Below, piece by piece: positions 7,557 to 16,878 of a DNA stretch of 64,000 nucleotides (the first letter of the stretch is position 1; every line of letters starts with the position of its first letter). Below the pieces are notes generated by a model. The model ran no database searches. It was given only the letters and a program-made list of their open reading frames with translations, and was not told where the DNA came from. The DNA lies in contig CALFIX010000053.1 in the NCBI GenBank assembly GCA_937877515.1, forward strand, positions 4,312-68,311. The letters are read 5' to 3'. The translations under genes and the position numbers were made by a program. Source of the DNA: an uncultured Treponema sp. Lineage in GTDB: Bacteria; Spirochaetota; Spirochaetia; Treponematales; Treponemataceae.

Positions 7557-10130
7557 ATGAAAAATCCATTTGGACCTGCTTTCTCTGACAAAGAAGAAGA
7601 GCAAGAATACAAGCTTGCATGTGCTCAAGTAGATAGTAAAAGCGTTTTAACCTACATAACAATAATAGCTGCCTTTGAAATTTTTTTAGTAATATTTGAT
7701 GCAATTTCTAAAAATGAAGAATATACGCAGGTGCAATGGATGTATGCCATTTTAAATTTTACTATGGCATTGCTTTCTGTAATAATGGTGTGCATTACCT
7801 TGTTTTATAGAAAAACTCCTGGTAAATATTGTAAAGTTTTTAGGACATCACTTTGTATTTATGCAGTTTTAATTTTGATTTGCTCTATTGCAGATGCAAT
7901 GATTGGAACTTATTCCAGTGGCCGCGAAAATTTAACGATGTTTTTTATTTGCCTCATGCTTGTTTCCAGTGTTTTTTATGTAAACAGTTGGGTTGTTCTA
8001 ATTTCTGCAGCGTTTATTTTTAATGCATTTGAATTTTTTACTCACCTTACGCCGTTTTCTGCACATCATACTTATGCACCTTATCCAATATTTATTATTT
8101 TTATAACAGTAACCGTTTCTTTTACGCGTGCAAAGCAAATGCGAGATACGCTAAGAAAAGCTTTTGTGATTAGAAAACTTCAGCAACAGGCGGAAAAAGA
8201 AAATCAAGAAAAGTCCCAGTTCCTGGCAAACATGAGTCATGAAATTCGTACTCCTATGAATGCGATTGTTGGAATGAGTGAGCTTGCATTAGATTTTGAC
8301 TTAAAAGACAATGAGAAAAATGTAATAAGACAGATTCGTACGAGTGGTATAGCTTTAGTAGAAATTATAAATGACATTTTGGATTTTTCTAAAATTGAAT
8401 CTGGAAAAATGACAATTGTGTCAGAAAAATATGATGTCCTAAAACTTATGAATGACGTTTTAAATGTTGTTCTTGTGCGTGTAAAAGATAAGCATGTAAA
8501 GTTAATTTTAGAGATAGACGGTTCACTGCCTTCTATGATGTATGGTGATGATATACGAATCAGACAGATTCTTATAAATCTTGCAGGAAATGCTGCTAAG
8601 TTTACAGAAGAAGGTTTTATAAAAATTCGTGTAGAAGATTTGCGTAATTATGAAAATAAAGATGGTGTAAAAATAAGTGTTATAGATTCCGGGCTTGGCA
8701 TAAAAGAGGAAGATTTAAGAAAACTGTTTAACGCGTTCCAGCAGGTAGATGTAAAGACAAACCGCTCTAAAGGTGGAACAGGTTTAGGCCTTTCAATTAG
8801 TAAAAATTTAATGACGTTAATGGGCGGTTCTATTGGTGTAACAAGTGAATACGGTAAAGGTTCGTGTTTTTATATTCTGCTTCCTCAAAAATTTGTCAGT
8901 CAAAAAACGTGTAGAGAAGTTTACAAGCCTCTCTTTGATGCTTCTGATGTTTGCACAGAGGATAATAAGCTAAATTCTATAGCTGTAGTAGATTTACTTA
9001 ATAAGCCGGAATTTTCTTCTTTATTTGCAGAAAAAACAGAAGCTGCAAAATTTACTTCGCCAGATGCAAAAATTCTTGTAGTGGATGACAACGAAGTAAA
9101 CCTGCAGGTTGCAAGTGGACTTTTAAAGAAGTACGGAGTAGAAGCAAAGCTTTTAGAAAGTGGTTATGAAGCGTTAGATGAATTAAAGCAGAATGATTAC
9201 GACATAATTTTTATGGACCACCAGATGCCCGGAATGGACGGCATAGAAACGCTGGAAAAAATTCGCAAAGAAGAAAATGGTAACCTTCATCGTGTGGTAG
9301 TTGCTTTAAGTGCAAATGCTGTAAATGGTGCAAAAGAAATGTTTATTTCTCATGGATTTGATGATTTTCTTAGTAAGCCGGTACAGGGAAGAGATTTTGG
9401 TGAAGTGTTACTAAAGTGGCTTCCAGATAATCTTATAGAATACAAGAATAATCAAAGTGAAAATGCAGAAGACAATACTTTTGTTCTTCCAAAGGATTTT
9501 CCCGGATGGAATAAAGAAAAGCTTGATCTGTATGAAGCCATAGAAAATACAGGGGGCTTGGAAAACTATCTAAAAACTATAAAGACTTTTTGGTACGCAA
9601 TAGATAAGATTTCTCTCGACATAGAAGGTTTTTTGGAACAGGATGCTATAAAAGATTATACAATACAAGTTCATGCATTAAAGAGTGCCAGCCGTTTAAT
9701 TGGAGCAAAAGAGCTTTCCCGTATGTCAGAAGAATTAGAGCTTGCTGGCAAAGACTACCAGGCCGCCCGCGAATCTGCAGAAGACTCGGGGAATGCACAA
9801 AAGGTTCTGGCTGTTTTAAAAGAAAAGACACCTGCTTTACTAGAATTATACCGCTCATACAAGGAAGAGCTTGCCTTGTTAGTGGAATATGCGGGCGGCC
9901 GTGAAAAGCCAAAAGAGATTCTCGCACCTGGAGAACTGAATGCTATTGCAGAAGGTATTATTGCAGCTGCGCAAAAATATGATCTAGATATTGCAGAAAC
10001 AGAATTCAGTCGCTTAAAAAATGCAGAGCTTACACCTGAGCAGCACAAAAAAGCAGAAGCCCTCGAAAAAGCTATCGAGGGAATCGAATTTAAAGAGATT
10101 ATAGAACTTGCAAAGGCACTTCAATCCTAG
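7557..10130 (+). CDS. Hybrid sensor histidine kinase (membrane sensor, HisKA, HATPase, receiver, Hpt)
   Basis: An 857-residue protein. Residues 30-190 hold about six membrane spans with little periplasmic sequence. Then HisKA with His 228 in MSHEIRTPMNAIVGM, the ATPase domain (N box LINLAGNAAKF, G1 DSGLGI, G2 GGTGLGLS), a receiver domain (VVDDNEVN near 505, Asp 554 in FMDHQMPGMDG), and a C-terminal Hpt domain with His 706 in HALKSASRLIGA. All phosphorelay residues are present, so it can run a full His-Asp-His relay, probably passing to the regulator just upstream. The ribosome site is AGGGGAG. The signal is unknown. Confidence 0.93.
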   Translation: MKNPFGPAFSDKEEEQEYKLACAQVDSKSVLTYITIIAAFEIFLVIFDAISKNEEYTQVQWMYAILNFTMALLSVIMVCITLFYRKTPGKYCKVFRTSLCIYAVLILICSIADAMIGTYSSGRENLTMFFICLMLVSSVFYVNSWVVLISAAFIFNAFEFFTHLTPFSAHHTYAPYPIFIIFITVTVSFTRAKQMRDTLRKAFVIRKLQQQAEKENQEKSQFLANMSHEIRTPMNAIVGMSELALDFDLKDNEKNVIRQIRTSGIALVEIINDILDFSKIESGKMTIVSEKYDVLKLMNDVLNVVLVRVKDKHVKLILEIDGSLPSMMYGDDIRIRQILINLAGNAAKFTEEGFIKIRVEDLRNYENKDGVKISVIDSGLGIKEEDLRKLFNAFQQVDVKTNRSKGGTGLGLSISKNLMTLMGGSIGVTSEYGKGSCFYILLPQKFVSQKTCREVYKPLFDASDVCTEDNKLNSIAVVDLLNKPEFSSLFAEKTEAAKFTSPDAKILVVDDNEVNLQVASGLLKKYGVEAKLLESGYEALDELKQNDYDIIFMDHQMPGMDGIETLEKIRKEENGNLHRVVVALSANAVNGAKEMFISHGFDDFLSKPVQGRDFGEVLLKWLPDNLIEYKNNQSENAEDNTFVLPKDFPGWNKEKLDLYEAIENTGGLENYLKTIKTFWYAIDKISLDIEGFLEQDAIKDYTIQVHALKSASRLIGAKELSRMSEELELAGKDYQAARESAEDSGNAQKVLAVLKEKTPALLELYRSYKEELALLVEYAGGREKPKEILAPGELNAIAEGIIAAAQKYDLDIAETEFSRLKNAELTPEQHKKAEALEKAIEGIEFKEIIELAKALQS

Positions 10131-11419
10131 AATCCTGTTCTAATTCCTACAGAGGCGTCTACGCCGCTTAGAAGCCAGCTCTTTGCAAAGTCTGAACTGC
10201 TGGAAGCAACGTTTACGGTTAATTCAAAAAGTCTCAGGTTCATTCCAAGACCAAAGGAATTTGTATAAATTTGCTCTACGTATTGTGTGTTCAGGTAGAA
10301 ATTTAGTATGTATAAAATTCTAATGTCTGCACCAAGAGCATATTCTACATAAGATGCTTCCTTAAAGTTTTCCCATCCTTGTGTGTCTTCGCCAAACGGG
10401 TTGTTTACTGCAACTCCAAGTTTTGGGCGGAAAGTACACCATGCACCAAACGGTCTCCACGCTCCCTCTATGCCAATGCGGAACGGAGTGTTTACACTAT
10501 AGGCAGAATTTAGTTCTGAACAGCTGTTAAAGCCATAATGTGTACCGTATTCTGGAGTTGTAAATTCTGTGGTGCCATTTATAATATTTGTAACGGAAAT
10601 GCCACTTATAGAGTAGTCTGCGTACGCACTGGTACAATATTTTAGATGTCCTGGAATAACTGGTATTACGCCATAAGCTCCTACGTCCAATGTGCGGAAC
10701 AGGGGAAATTCAACACCAACATCTAAGTTTATGCCTGCACTACTAAAAAGGTCTTCTACAATAGTTCCGCTTGTAATGTCAGAAAGAAGGGAAGAAAAGT
10801 CAAAGCTACCGCCAGTTAAAGCAGAAATATTAAGAAGAGTGTACATGTTAAATTCACCGGAAATACCTACAGTATATTCTCCGTTTGATTCTTTGACACT
10901 GCCTGTAATGCTTGAAGTGTTGTATGGAATGTAAAAAACAGGAACAAAGACTGTAGGTGCAACTCTAAAGCGCAGCTTTCCAAATCTAAATTTTAATGGA
11001 ACTGCGGCTTTTATAAATGATTGGGCACCCATACTTACAGTTGTACTTATTGTGTCTGTGTCTGCATTACCTTCACCTAGAAGCTCAAAAAAATCTTTTC
11101 CAAGGCTAAATTTTAAGGAGTTGTCAAAGTCTAAGCTAATACCTGCTCCCCAACCACCAATATTCATTTTTACGTATACTAAGGGTTCTATACCTGCGTT
11201 TATAACAAAACCGTCGTCACTCATGTTTTTAGCAATTTCTGTTAAGTCTATGGTAACAGTTTCTTTTAAAATATCATTTGCAGTAACGGCATTCTGGTTT
11301 AGAAGAATATTTGTGTCAAAGCAAACTTCAAAAAAGCGCGTTTCTGGGTAAAGTTCTGCAAAGCTAAAAGAGGAGGTTAAAAAAATTAGCGATGATAAAA
11401 AAAATATTTTCTTATTCAT
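10127..11419 (-). CDS. Putative outer-membrane beta-barrel-like protein
   Basis: A 430-residue protein with a cleavable signal peptide (cut near FSFA-E, residue 21). The mature part is rich in alternating hydrophobic/polar strands and Gly/aromatic residues and ends GIRTGF, with a terminal Phe as in outer-membrane barrels. I cannot assign a named family. It starts behind a perfect AGGAGG, 11 nt after the large lipoprotein gene, and the two probably form an operon. Its last 4 nt overlap the convergent kinase gene. Confidence 0.65.
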   Translation of the reverse strand: MNKKIFFLSSLIFLTSSFSFAELYPETRFFEVCFDTNILLNQNAVTANDILKETVTIDLTEIAKNMSDDGFVINAGIEPLVYVKMNIGGWGAGISLDFDNSLKFSLGKDFFELLGEGNADTDTISTTVSMGAQSFIKAAVPLKFRFGKLRFRVAPTVFVPVFYIPYNTSSITGSVKESNGEYTVGISGEFNMYTLLNISALTGGSFDFSSLLSDITSGTIVEDLFSSAGINLDVGVEFPLFRTLDVGAYGVIPVIPGHLKYCTSAYADYSISGISVTNIINGTTEFTTPEYGTHYGFNSCSELNSAYSVNTPFRIGIEGAWRPFGAWCTFRPKLGVAVNNPFGEDTQGWENFKEASYVEYALGADIRILYILNFYLNTQYVEQIYTNSFGLGMNLRLFELTVNVASSSSDFAKSWLLSGVDASVGIRTGF

Positions 11420-11430
11420 AGTAAACCTCC

Positions 11431-13926
11431 TTATTCAGATTTTTTCCATACAGTTATAGATTTTGTACCGTCCATATCTATAACAAGACTGATAGGTACT
11501 TCCATGGAAGTTTCGCCTAATATTGCAGAGCGGGAAAGGTACATAGTGCCTTTTGAAAGTCCAAAAGAAATGTCAGGATTAAAGTAATGCGTCATAATGA
11601 GACTTATGTCATTACCTGTTATGGAAAAGCTTCCGGGTTCTTTTGTTTTTAGTGGTACAGGAATTACTACTTTGGAGTAGTCACTTGAGTTATCTAAAGT
11701 GCTATGAGTGTCGTCCATGGTAAAAATAAGGCTAGATGTGCCTTGCATTATAAAATTAGTAAGCTGGTATTTTACGCCTACAGATTTTATTGCATCTGCG
11801 TAAGTTGCATAGTCTGCATAATCGCTCACGCTGGAGCGTCCTAAGAGGTCTGTGGTGGAACTTTCTGAGCTTTCTTCGCTGTCGCTGGAAGTAAGGCTTG
11901 AGAGGTCTAAAGAAATTCCATTTTCACCAATATTTAAGTTAAAAGAAATTATTGCGGCAATGTCCAGGCTTATTGTAGTATCGCTGGAAGAGCTTTCCTC
12001 TCCGCTAGATTCTAACATGTAAGAATGTACGACAATTGATGAAGCTCCGTTAGAACTACTTGGAGTTAAGCTATAGTTCATTGTTGTTGTATCCGGGTAT
12101 TTGTTTGCTACTTTTGCAAAATCACCCTTCTCTGGTCCACCAAAACTGTAGGCACCAGAAGCAATATAAGGCTTAATATCATCTGCGGTTAATGTGGCAC
12201 TTGTGTCTGTAGGCCAGGTAAGGGTTTTTACGAGGGTTATAGTTTCATCATTGTCTTTATTACCAATAATGTATTCTTGACCGGAAGAACTATCGTTTGC
12301 CCAGTCTATGTACATTTTGCCTGTAAAGCTAAGGTCGTCCATGAGGGCTGCAACTCCCCCGGAAGATTCACTTGACGGCTTTTGCATGTAAAAGTATAGG
12401 GGCATGCTAGAAAATTCTATGTTTTTAATGTCGTCACTAGAAAGAATACCTGTAGAACTAAGCATGGTTCCAAAGCTAAAGCTGGACATGTCAAAGCTTC
12501 CTTCCTGAGAAAGACTGGAAGTATTCATTGTCATTGTGTCCCAGTCAAACACAAAACTTACATCGCTTAAAGAAATGGTATAGTCTTTTCCCATCTCAAG
12601 GTTTGAAAGAGTTAATTCATAACAGTCATCTGTTTCATTATAGTTACCCATGTTTATGGTTAAGTCCATGTAGTAAGTTGTAGTCTCGTCAGTTGTTACA
12701 GAGCTAACTTTACGACTTTTTAATTCATCTTCTTTAAAACTAAGTTCATTGTATTGAACCCAGCTGGTTTCCGTGGCTTCTGTATTTTCTGTAATACTTG
12801 ATTCTATACCTAAATTAAGTGCCTTTGACGTAATGGTAATTGGAATGGTGCCGAGTGTGTTTTTAACATTACATTTAATGCCGCGTCCTTCGCCTGCTGT
12901 AGTGCCATAATCGTTGCTACTTGTGTGCTTATAGTGAGTAGAATCCTGGCCAAAGGTAATGCTGGAAACGTAATCTAAAAGTGTACTTGGAAGCTCTGTT
13001 GTGTTTTCTTCCATGCTATAGCCAAAGTTTGAGGTGTCTATTGTAACGCTGGAAAGTTTTTCTATTTCTACGGATGTCTTTATTACAATTGGGTTTTCGC
13101 TGTTTATGGTTGTTCCGCTTGCAATTGTAAACTTTAAGCTTCCTTGTGGAGAAAATGTTGCATTTTCCGGTTCTACATCTGTAGCCGTCCAATAATATTG
13201 CTCGTAAAAAATATAGGGGTTACCGTCGTCAGGTTTACTTGCATTTTTATTTTCTGTAGTGTCACCTTGCCCCATAGACATGGAAGTAACAGTTGCAGAA
13301 ATGTTAGAAGCAGGGTTCCATCCTTCTGGTAAGGTTGCATAAAGCGTAATAACTGCTTTTTTAAATGAAAACTTTTTTACGCCCATACTTGAAAGGTTAG
13401 AAAAGTCTACTTTACTGGTACTGGGGGTGCTTGTAAGGTTTACAGTTAAGTTAATTTCTGTTGAAGTTTCTCCGCTTCCGCTGGTACCAGTTTTAACTTC
13501 TACATTATCCATATTAAAAGTGCTGGCAGGCAGGCTTATGGTTTGGTCTATACTTAAGCCAGAACTGGAGTCTCCAAGAATGCTGTCTAAGTTCATATTG
13601 CTTATGTAAGTGCTTGCGTCAAACGGCAGCTCGTAAAGCGGCATGTGTATAAAATAAGAAAGTACGTCGTCATCTGCGTTATAGTCAAAAAGTTGTATGC
13701 TCTCTCCCATGCTTTCAGACATGCTTTCCAGCATGCCGCTCATGCTAAAGCTTTCTGTAAAAGAGCTCATAAGACTTGCAACATCGCCAAAACCAACTTG
13801 GTAGGTTGCATCTGTTTTTATTTCTACAGCAGAAGGAATAGCGACAGTAGAAAAATCTATACAGGAGGATAGTATTAAGCTTCCAAAAGAAAGGGTAATT
13901 CCCTTAAAAAAGTTATTCTTTTTCAT
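11431..13926 (-). CDS. Large putative lipoprotein, unknown function
   Basis: An 831-residue precursor with signal peptide and lipobox ILSSC (Cys 22). The mature chain is very rich in Ser, Thr and Asp (runs such as SSESSGG) and low in Lys/Arg, as in secreted repeat-like surface or periplasmic proteins. No enzymatic motif is seen. The ribosome site is CGGAGG. It is transcribed from a strong promoter back-to-back with the aldolase fusion gene and followed by the barrel-like protein. The pair may be an exported lipoprotein plus an outer-membrane partner, an inference from order only. Confidence 0.7.
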   Translation of the reverse strand: MKKNNFFKGITLSFGSLILSSCIDFSTVAIPSAVEIKTDATYQVGFGDVASLMSSFTESFSMSGMLESMSESMGESIQLFDYNADDDVLSYFIHMPLYELPFDASTYISNMNLDSILGDSSSGLSIDQTISLPASTFNMDNVEVKTGTSGSGETSTEINLTVNLTSTPSTSKVDFSNLSSMGVKKFSFKKAVITLYATLPEGWNPASNISATVTSMSMGQGDTTENKNASKPDDGNPYIFYEQYYWTATDVEPENATFSPQGSLKFTIASGTTINSENPIVIKTSVEIEKLSSVTIDTSNFGYSMEENTTELPSTLLDYVSSITFGQDSTHYKHTSSNDYGTTAGEGRGIKCNVKNTLGTIPITITSKALNLGIESSITENTEATETSWVQYNELSFKEDELKSRKVSSVTTDETTTYYMDLTINMGNYNETDDCYELTLSNLEMGKDYTISLSDVSFVFDWDTMTMNTSSLSQEGSFDMSSFSFGTMLSSTGILSSDDIKNIEFSSMPLYFYMQKPSSESSGGVAALMDDLSFTGKMYIDWANDSSSGQEYIIGNKDNDETITLVKTLTWPTDTSATLTADDIKPYIASGAYSFGGPEKGDFAKVANKYPDTTTMNYSLTPSSSNGASSIVVHSYMLESSGEESSSSDTTISLDIAAIISFNLNIGENGISLDLSSLTSSDSEESSESSTTDLLGRSSVSDYADYATYADAIKSVGVKYQLTNFIMQGTSSLIFTMDDTHSTLDNSSDYSKVVIPVPLKTKEPGSFSITGNDISLIMTHYFNPDISFGLSKGTMYLSRSAILGETSMEVPISLVIDMDGTKSITVWKKSE

Positions 13927-13954
13927 AGAACACCTCCGTTCTTCGTATCAAAAA

Positions 13955-13983
13955 ATTATAACACAAACATAATTAAATGTCAT
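13955..13983 (-). promoter_or_regulatory. Promoter of the large lipoprotein gene
   Basis: On the minus strand ATGACA (13978-13983), 17 nt, perfect TATAAT (13955-13960). Its -35 box abuts the -35 box of the divergent aldolase promoter, so the two RNA polymerase sites are back to back and probably compete or share regulation. Confidence 0.7.
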
Positions 13984-14013
13984 TTGACAGTCATTTTGTA
14001 AATACCATATAAT
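13984..14013 (+). promoter_or_regulatory. Consensus promoter, leaderless start for the aldolase fusion gene
   Basis: Perfect TTGACA (13984-13989), 18 nt, perfect TATAAT (14008-14013), then 6 nt to the ATG at 14020 and no Shine-Dalgarno sequence. This is the clearest leaderless arrangement in the window. Confidence 0.75.
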
Positions 14014-14019
14014 GACTTC

Positions 14020-15423
14020 ATGTTTGAAAAAGTAGAATCTCTATTAAAGCAAGCTAAAATAATTCCAGTCGTAAAAATTGATAATAAAGAAAATGTTTTA
14101 CCTCTTTGTGATGCTCTTAGTTCAGGCGGAATAAATGTTATAGAGATTACTTTTCGTACTCAAAAAGGCGAAGAGGGTTTTAACAGCATAGCAGAGTGCA
14201 TAAAAACTATAAAAGAAAATCGTCCTGATTTTTTAGTTGGGGCTGGAACGGTAATAAATGCTTCCATTGCAGAAAGGGCTATAACGGCCGGAGCAAGTTT
14301 TATAGTTTCTCCTGGTTTTAATGTAGAGACTGTAGATTTTTGTCTTAAAAAAAATATTCCTGTTTTTCCGGGTGTTTCCACTCCTAGTGAAGTAGAACTT
14401 GCCCTTTCTAAAGGCCTTACAGTTTTAAAATATTTTCCGTCAGAAGCAGGGGGCGGAGCTCCTTACATAAAAGCTTTACTAGGTCCTTTTCCGACTGTAA
14501 AGTTTATTGCGACAGGCGGAATAAATGCTTCTAACGTAGCAGAATATTTTAAATGCAAAAATGTTCTAGCTTGTGGTGGTAGCTGGATGGCTACAGAAGA
14601 GCTTATTAAAAGCGGGCATTGGAGAGATATTACAAAATTTACAAAGCAAGCCCTTTTATCCATAGAAAAATCAGAGTCAAAAGTAGTTTTAAATTCAGCA
14701 GAAGAAAAACTAAAGCCTGCTCTTTATTTGTTTCCTGTAACACTTGGAGAGACTTCCGTAAAAAAAGTAATTCCATCTTACAATCTAGAAGTTTTAAAAA
14801 CTATAAAATATTTTATTGTAGAAAACAGACGTTCTGCAGTCAGGTTTATAAAGCAGGCTGTTCCAGAAGTAAATGTTGATTCCTTAGATTTTAAGGAACT
14901 TAGTGAGCACACAAAACCTCAAGAAATAACTTCCTATTTGGATCCGCTTTTAAAAAATAAAATGAGTATTGGAGTTCTTTCTGAAGCGGGGTGTCCGGCA
15001 GTTGCAGACCCCGGAGCCATGGTTGTAGAAATGGCGCACAAAAAAAATGTAACTGTGGTACCATTAGTGGGGCCTTCTTCTATGATTATGGCTGTAATGG
15101 CAAGTGGCTTTAACGGACAAAGCTTTGCTTTTAATGGATATCTTCCCGTAAAAGAAAATGAGCGTATAGGTAAGCTAAAAAAGCTGGAAAATCGTGCATG
15201 GAGCGAGAATCAGACAGAGCTTTTTATAGAAGCCCCTTATCGCAATTTAAAAATGTTAGAATCAATTTTAAACAGCTTAAAGAAAGACACAAGGCTTTGC
15301 ATAGCTTGCGGCATAACTACTAATGAAGAATATATTCAGACTCACACAATAGAAGAATGGAAAAAGTTACCGGCTCCAGATATAAATAAAATACCTGCAA
15401 TTTTTCTTATTTACAAAAGCTAA
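14020..15423 (+). CDS. Fusion: KDPG/KHG aldolase + RsmI-like SAM methyltransferase
   Basis: A single 467-residue frame. Residues 1-205 are a complete 2-keto-3-deoxy-phosphogluconate/4-hydroxy-2-oxoglutarate aldolase: Glu 42 in IEITFRT, GAGTV, and Schiff-base Lys 137 in VLKYFPSE. Residues from about 233 are a complete short RsmI-like tetrapyrrole-methylase-fold domain: LYLFPVTLGETS, IVENRRSAVRFI, SEAGCPAVADPGA, VPLVGPSS, FNGYLP, IEAPYRN and the end PAIFLIYK. A Ser/Lys-rich linker (206-232) joins them. The known relatives are separate genes, so the fusion is unusual. The aldolase acts in Entner-Doudoroff or hydroxy-ketoglutarate metabolism; the methyltransferase substrate (16S rRNA in RsmI) is not certain for this shorter branch. 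shikimate kinase follows after 20 nt. Confidence 0.85.
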   Translation: MFEKVESLLKQAKIIPVVKIDNKENVLPLCDALSSGGINVIEITFRTQKGEEGFNSIAECIKTIKENRPDFLVGAGTVINASIAERAITAGASFIVSPGFNVETVDFCLKKNIPVFPGVSTPSEVELALSKGLTVLKYFPSEAGGGAPYIKALLGPFPTVKFIATGGINASNVAEYFKCKNVLACGGSWMATEELIKSGHWRDITKFTKQALLSIEKSESKVVLNSAEEKLKPALYLFPVTLGETSVKKVIPSYNLEVLKTIKYFIVENRRSAVRFIKQAVPEVNVDSLDFKELSEHTKPQEITSYLDPLLKNKMSIGVLSEAGCPAVADPGAMVVEMAHKKNVTVVPLVGPSSMIMAVMASGFNGQSFAFNGYLPVKENERIGKLKKLENRAWSENQTELFIEAPYRNLKMLESILNSLKKDTRLCIACGITTNEEYIQTHTIEEWKKLPAPDINKIPAIFLIYKS

Positions 15424-15443
15424 GTTAAAAAAGGAAAAGCTTT

Positions 15444-16043
15444 ATGAAAAACATTGTTCTTATGGGCATAAAACACTGTGGAAAATCTACTCAGGGAAAA
15501 CTTTTAGCTCAAAAACTTTCTGAGTTTTACAGGCAGGAAATTCTTTTTTATGATACAGACACGGTTTTAGAAGAGCTTTCCGGTAAGACTGCCCGTGAAG
15601 TTTTTACAGAGCAAGGTGAAGAAACTTTTAAAGCACTGGAAGCACTTTCTTGTAATCAAGTTATGCAAAGGCTTTTGCTAAAAAAGCAGAATGCTGTAAT
15701 TGCAACAGGTGGTGGCATCTGCAATAATTTTGATGCTTTAAATGTTTTACATAAAGAGTCTGTTTTTGTATTTCTCAATACGGAAGAAAAAACAGCTTGT
15801 GAACGCATTATAAAAGAAAGTTCAACTGATGAAGACGGAAGGCTCTGTAATCTTCCAGCTTATATTGCAAAAAAAAATCCTCACACCATAAATGATGTAA
15901 GGAATATTTTTCATGACTTTTATGAAGAAAGATGCCGCCTTTATTCTGGCATTGCAGACGTTTCTGTTACAATGGCAGGGGAGCCAAAAGAAGTAAACAC
16001 AGAGCGTCTTTTTTTAACACTTAAGTCAAATGGTGCTTTGTAG
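15444..16043 (+). CDS. aroK: Shikimate kinase
   Basis: A 199-residue P-loop kinase: Walker A GIKHCGKST, the FYDTDTVLEE segment with the Asp that binds shikimate, and the ATGGGICNN motif. It phosphorylates shikimate in chorismate synthesis in the cytoplasm. It starts behind AAGGAAAAG, 20 nt after the aldolase fusion gene, and is likely co-transcribed. The Arg expected in the lid (CERIIKESSTDEDGRLC) is present. Length is slightly above the usual 170-175 residues. Confidence 0.88.
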   Translation: MKNIVLMGIKHCGKSTQGKLLAQKLSEFYRQEILFYDTDTVLEELSGKTAREVFTEQGEETFKALEALSCNQVMQRLLLKKQNAVIATGGGICNNFDALNVLHKESVFVFLNTEEKTACERIIKESSTDEDGRLCNLPAYIAKKNPHTINDVRNIFHDFYEERCRLYSGIADVSVTMAGEPKEVNTERLFLTLKSNGAL

Positions 16044-16056
16044 CCTTTTGTAGAGT

Positions 16057-16575
16057 TTACTGGCAACCGCCACATCCTCCGCCGCAGCCACCGCAGTCAC
16101 TACCGCAGCTTCCTCCACAAGAGCAACCTCCGCTAAGTTCTTCTTCTGTTGGCTCTCTAACATCTAAAACTTCTATGTCAAAGTGTAAGTTTTTTCCAGC
16201 AAGCTCGTGGTTTCCGTCTACTGTAACATGAGTGTCTGTTACCTTAGTTACTGTAACAATTGCCGGTCCATCTGTAGTTTCTGCCTGAAACTGCATTCCC
16301 ACTTCTATAGGAACATTTGTGTCAAAGTTTTCTCGTTCTACATCTATTACCTTGCCTTCGTCGTATTCGCCATAGCCGTCTTTTGCTTCTAGAACTGTAC
16401 TAAATTTGTCGCCAGGATTAAGACCTGTTATCTGGTCTTCCAGCTTTGGCAAAATGTAACCTGCCCCATGAATATATTCTAAAGGTGCAGAACCTACAGA
16501 TGTGTCTAAAAGTTCTCCATTATCATCTTTTAATGTATAGTTGATTGAAACAAATTTACCCTGTGTAACTTGCAT
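16057..16575 (-). CDS. slyD: SlyD-like FKBP peptidyl-prolyl isomerase with Cys-rich metal tail
   Basis: A 172-residue protein. Residues 1-70 and 125-150 form the FKBP domain (GELLDTSVGSAPLEYIHG, ILPKLEDQITGLNPGDK), with the inserted IF chaperone domain between. The C-terminus from about 152 is a Cys/Gly tail (CGGSCGSDCGGCGG), a nickel/zinc-binding extension as in SlyD, where His dominates instead. Function: cytoplasmic prolyl isomerase/chaperone with metal handling. AGGAG precedes the ATG. It directly follows the NifU-like gene with a 1-nt gap, so both are co-translated. slyX lies elsewhere in this window. Confidence 0.9.
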   Translation of the reverse strand: MQVTQGKFVSINYTLKDDNGELLDTSVGSAPLEYIHGAGYILPKLEDQITGLNPGDKFSTVLEAKDGYGEYDEGKVIDVERENFDTNVPIEVGMQFQAETTDGPAIVTVTKVTDTHVTVDGNHELAGKNLHFDIEVLDVREPTEEELSGGCSCGGSCGSDCGGCGGGCGGCQ

Positions 16576-16576
16576 T

Positions 16577-16816
16577 TTATATCTCCTGAACTACTTCTGT
16601 AATTTCAGGGCAAGTTTCCTTTAGATAGCGTTCTATACCCATCTTTAGAGTCATTATTGCCATTGGGCATTCACCACATGCACCTGTAAGTCGTATGTGA
16701 ACTTTATTGTCTTCGTCTACGCTTAAAAATTCCATGTCGCCACCGTCTGCATTCAATTGTGGGCGAAAAGCTTCTAATGTTTCTTTTACTTTGTTTATTA
16801 AAGATTCGTCTGCCAT
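16577..16816 (-). CDS. NifU C-terminal domain Fe-S scaffold protein
   Basis: A 79-residue stand-alone Nfu domain: FRPQLNADGGDMEFL and GACGECPMAIMTLKMGIE, where the CxxC cysteines bridge a [4Fe-4S] cluster between two subunits. It probably carries clusters to apo-proteins such as the ferredoxin-linked IorA and radical SAM enzymes in the same region. GTGAGG is the ribosome site. The lack of an A-type N-terminal domain makes it the short Nfu class. Confidence 0.9.
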   Translation of the reverse strand: MADESLINKVKETLEAFRPQLNADGGDMEFLSVDEDNKVHIRLTGACGECPMAIMTLKMGIERYLKETCPEITEVVQEI

Positions 16817-16878
16817 AAAAACCTCACAGATTAAAAGATAGTAAATTTATTCTGTTTTGGCTATAGCTTGTGTAAAAC

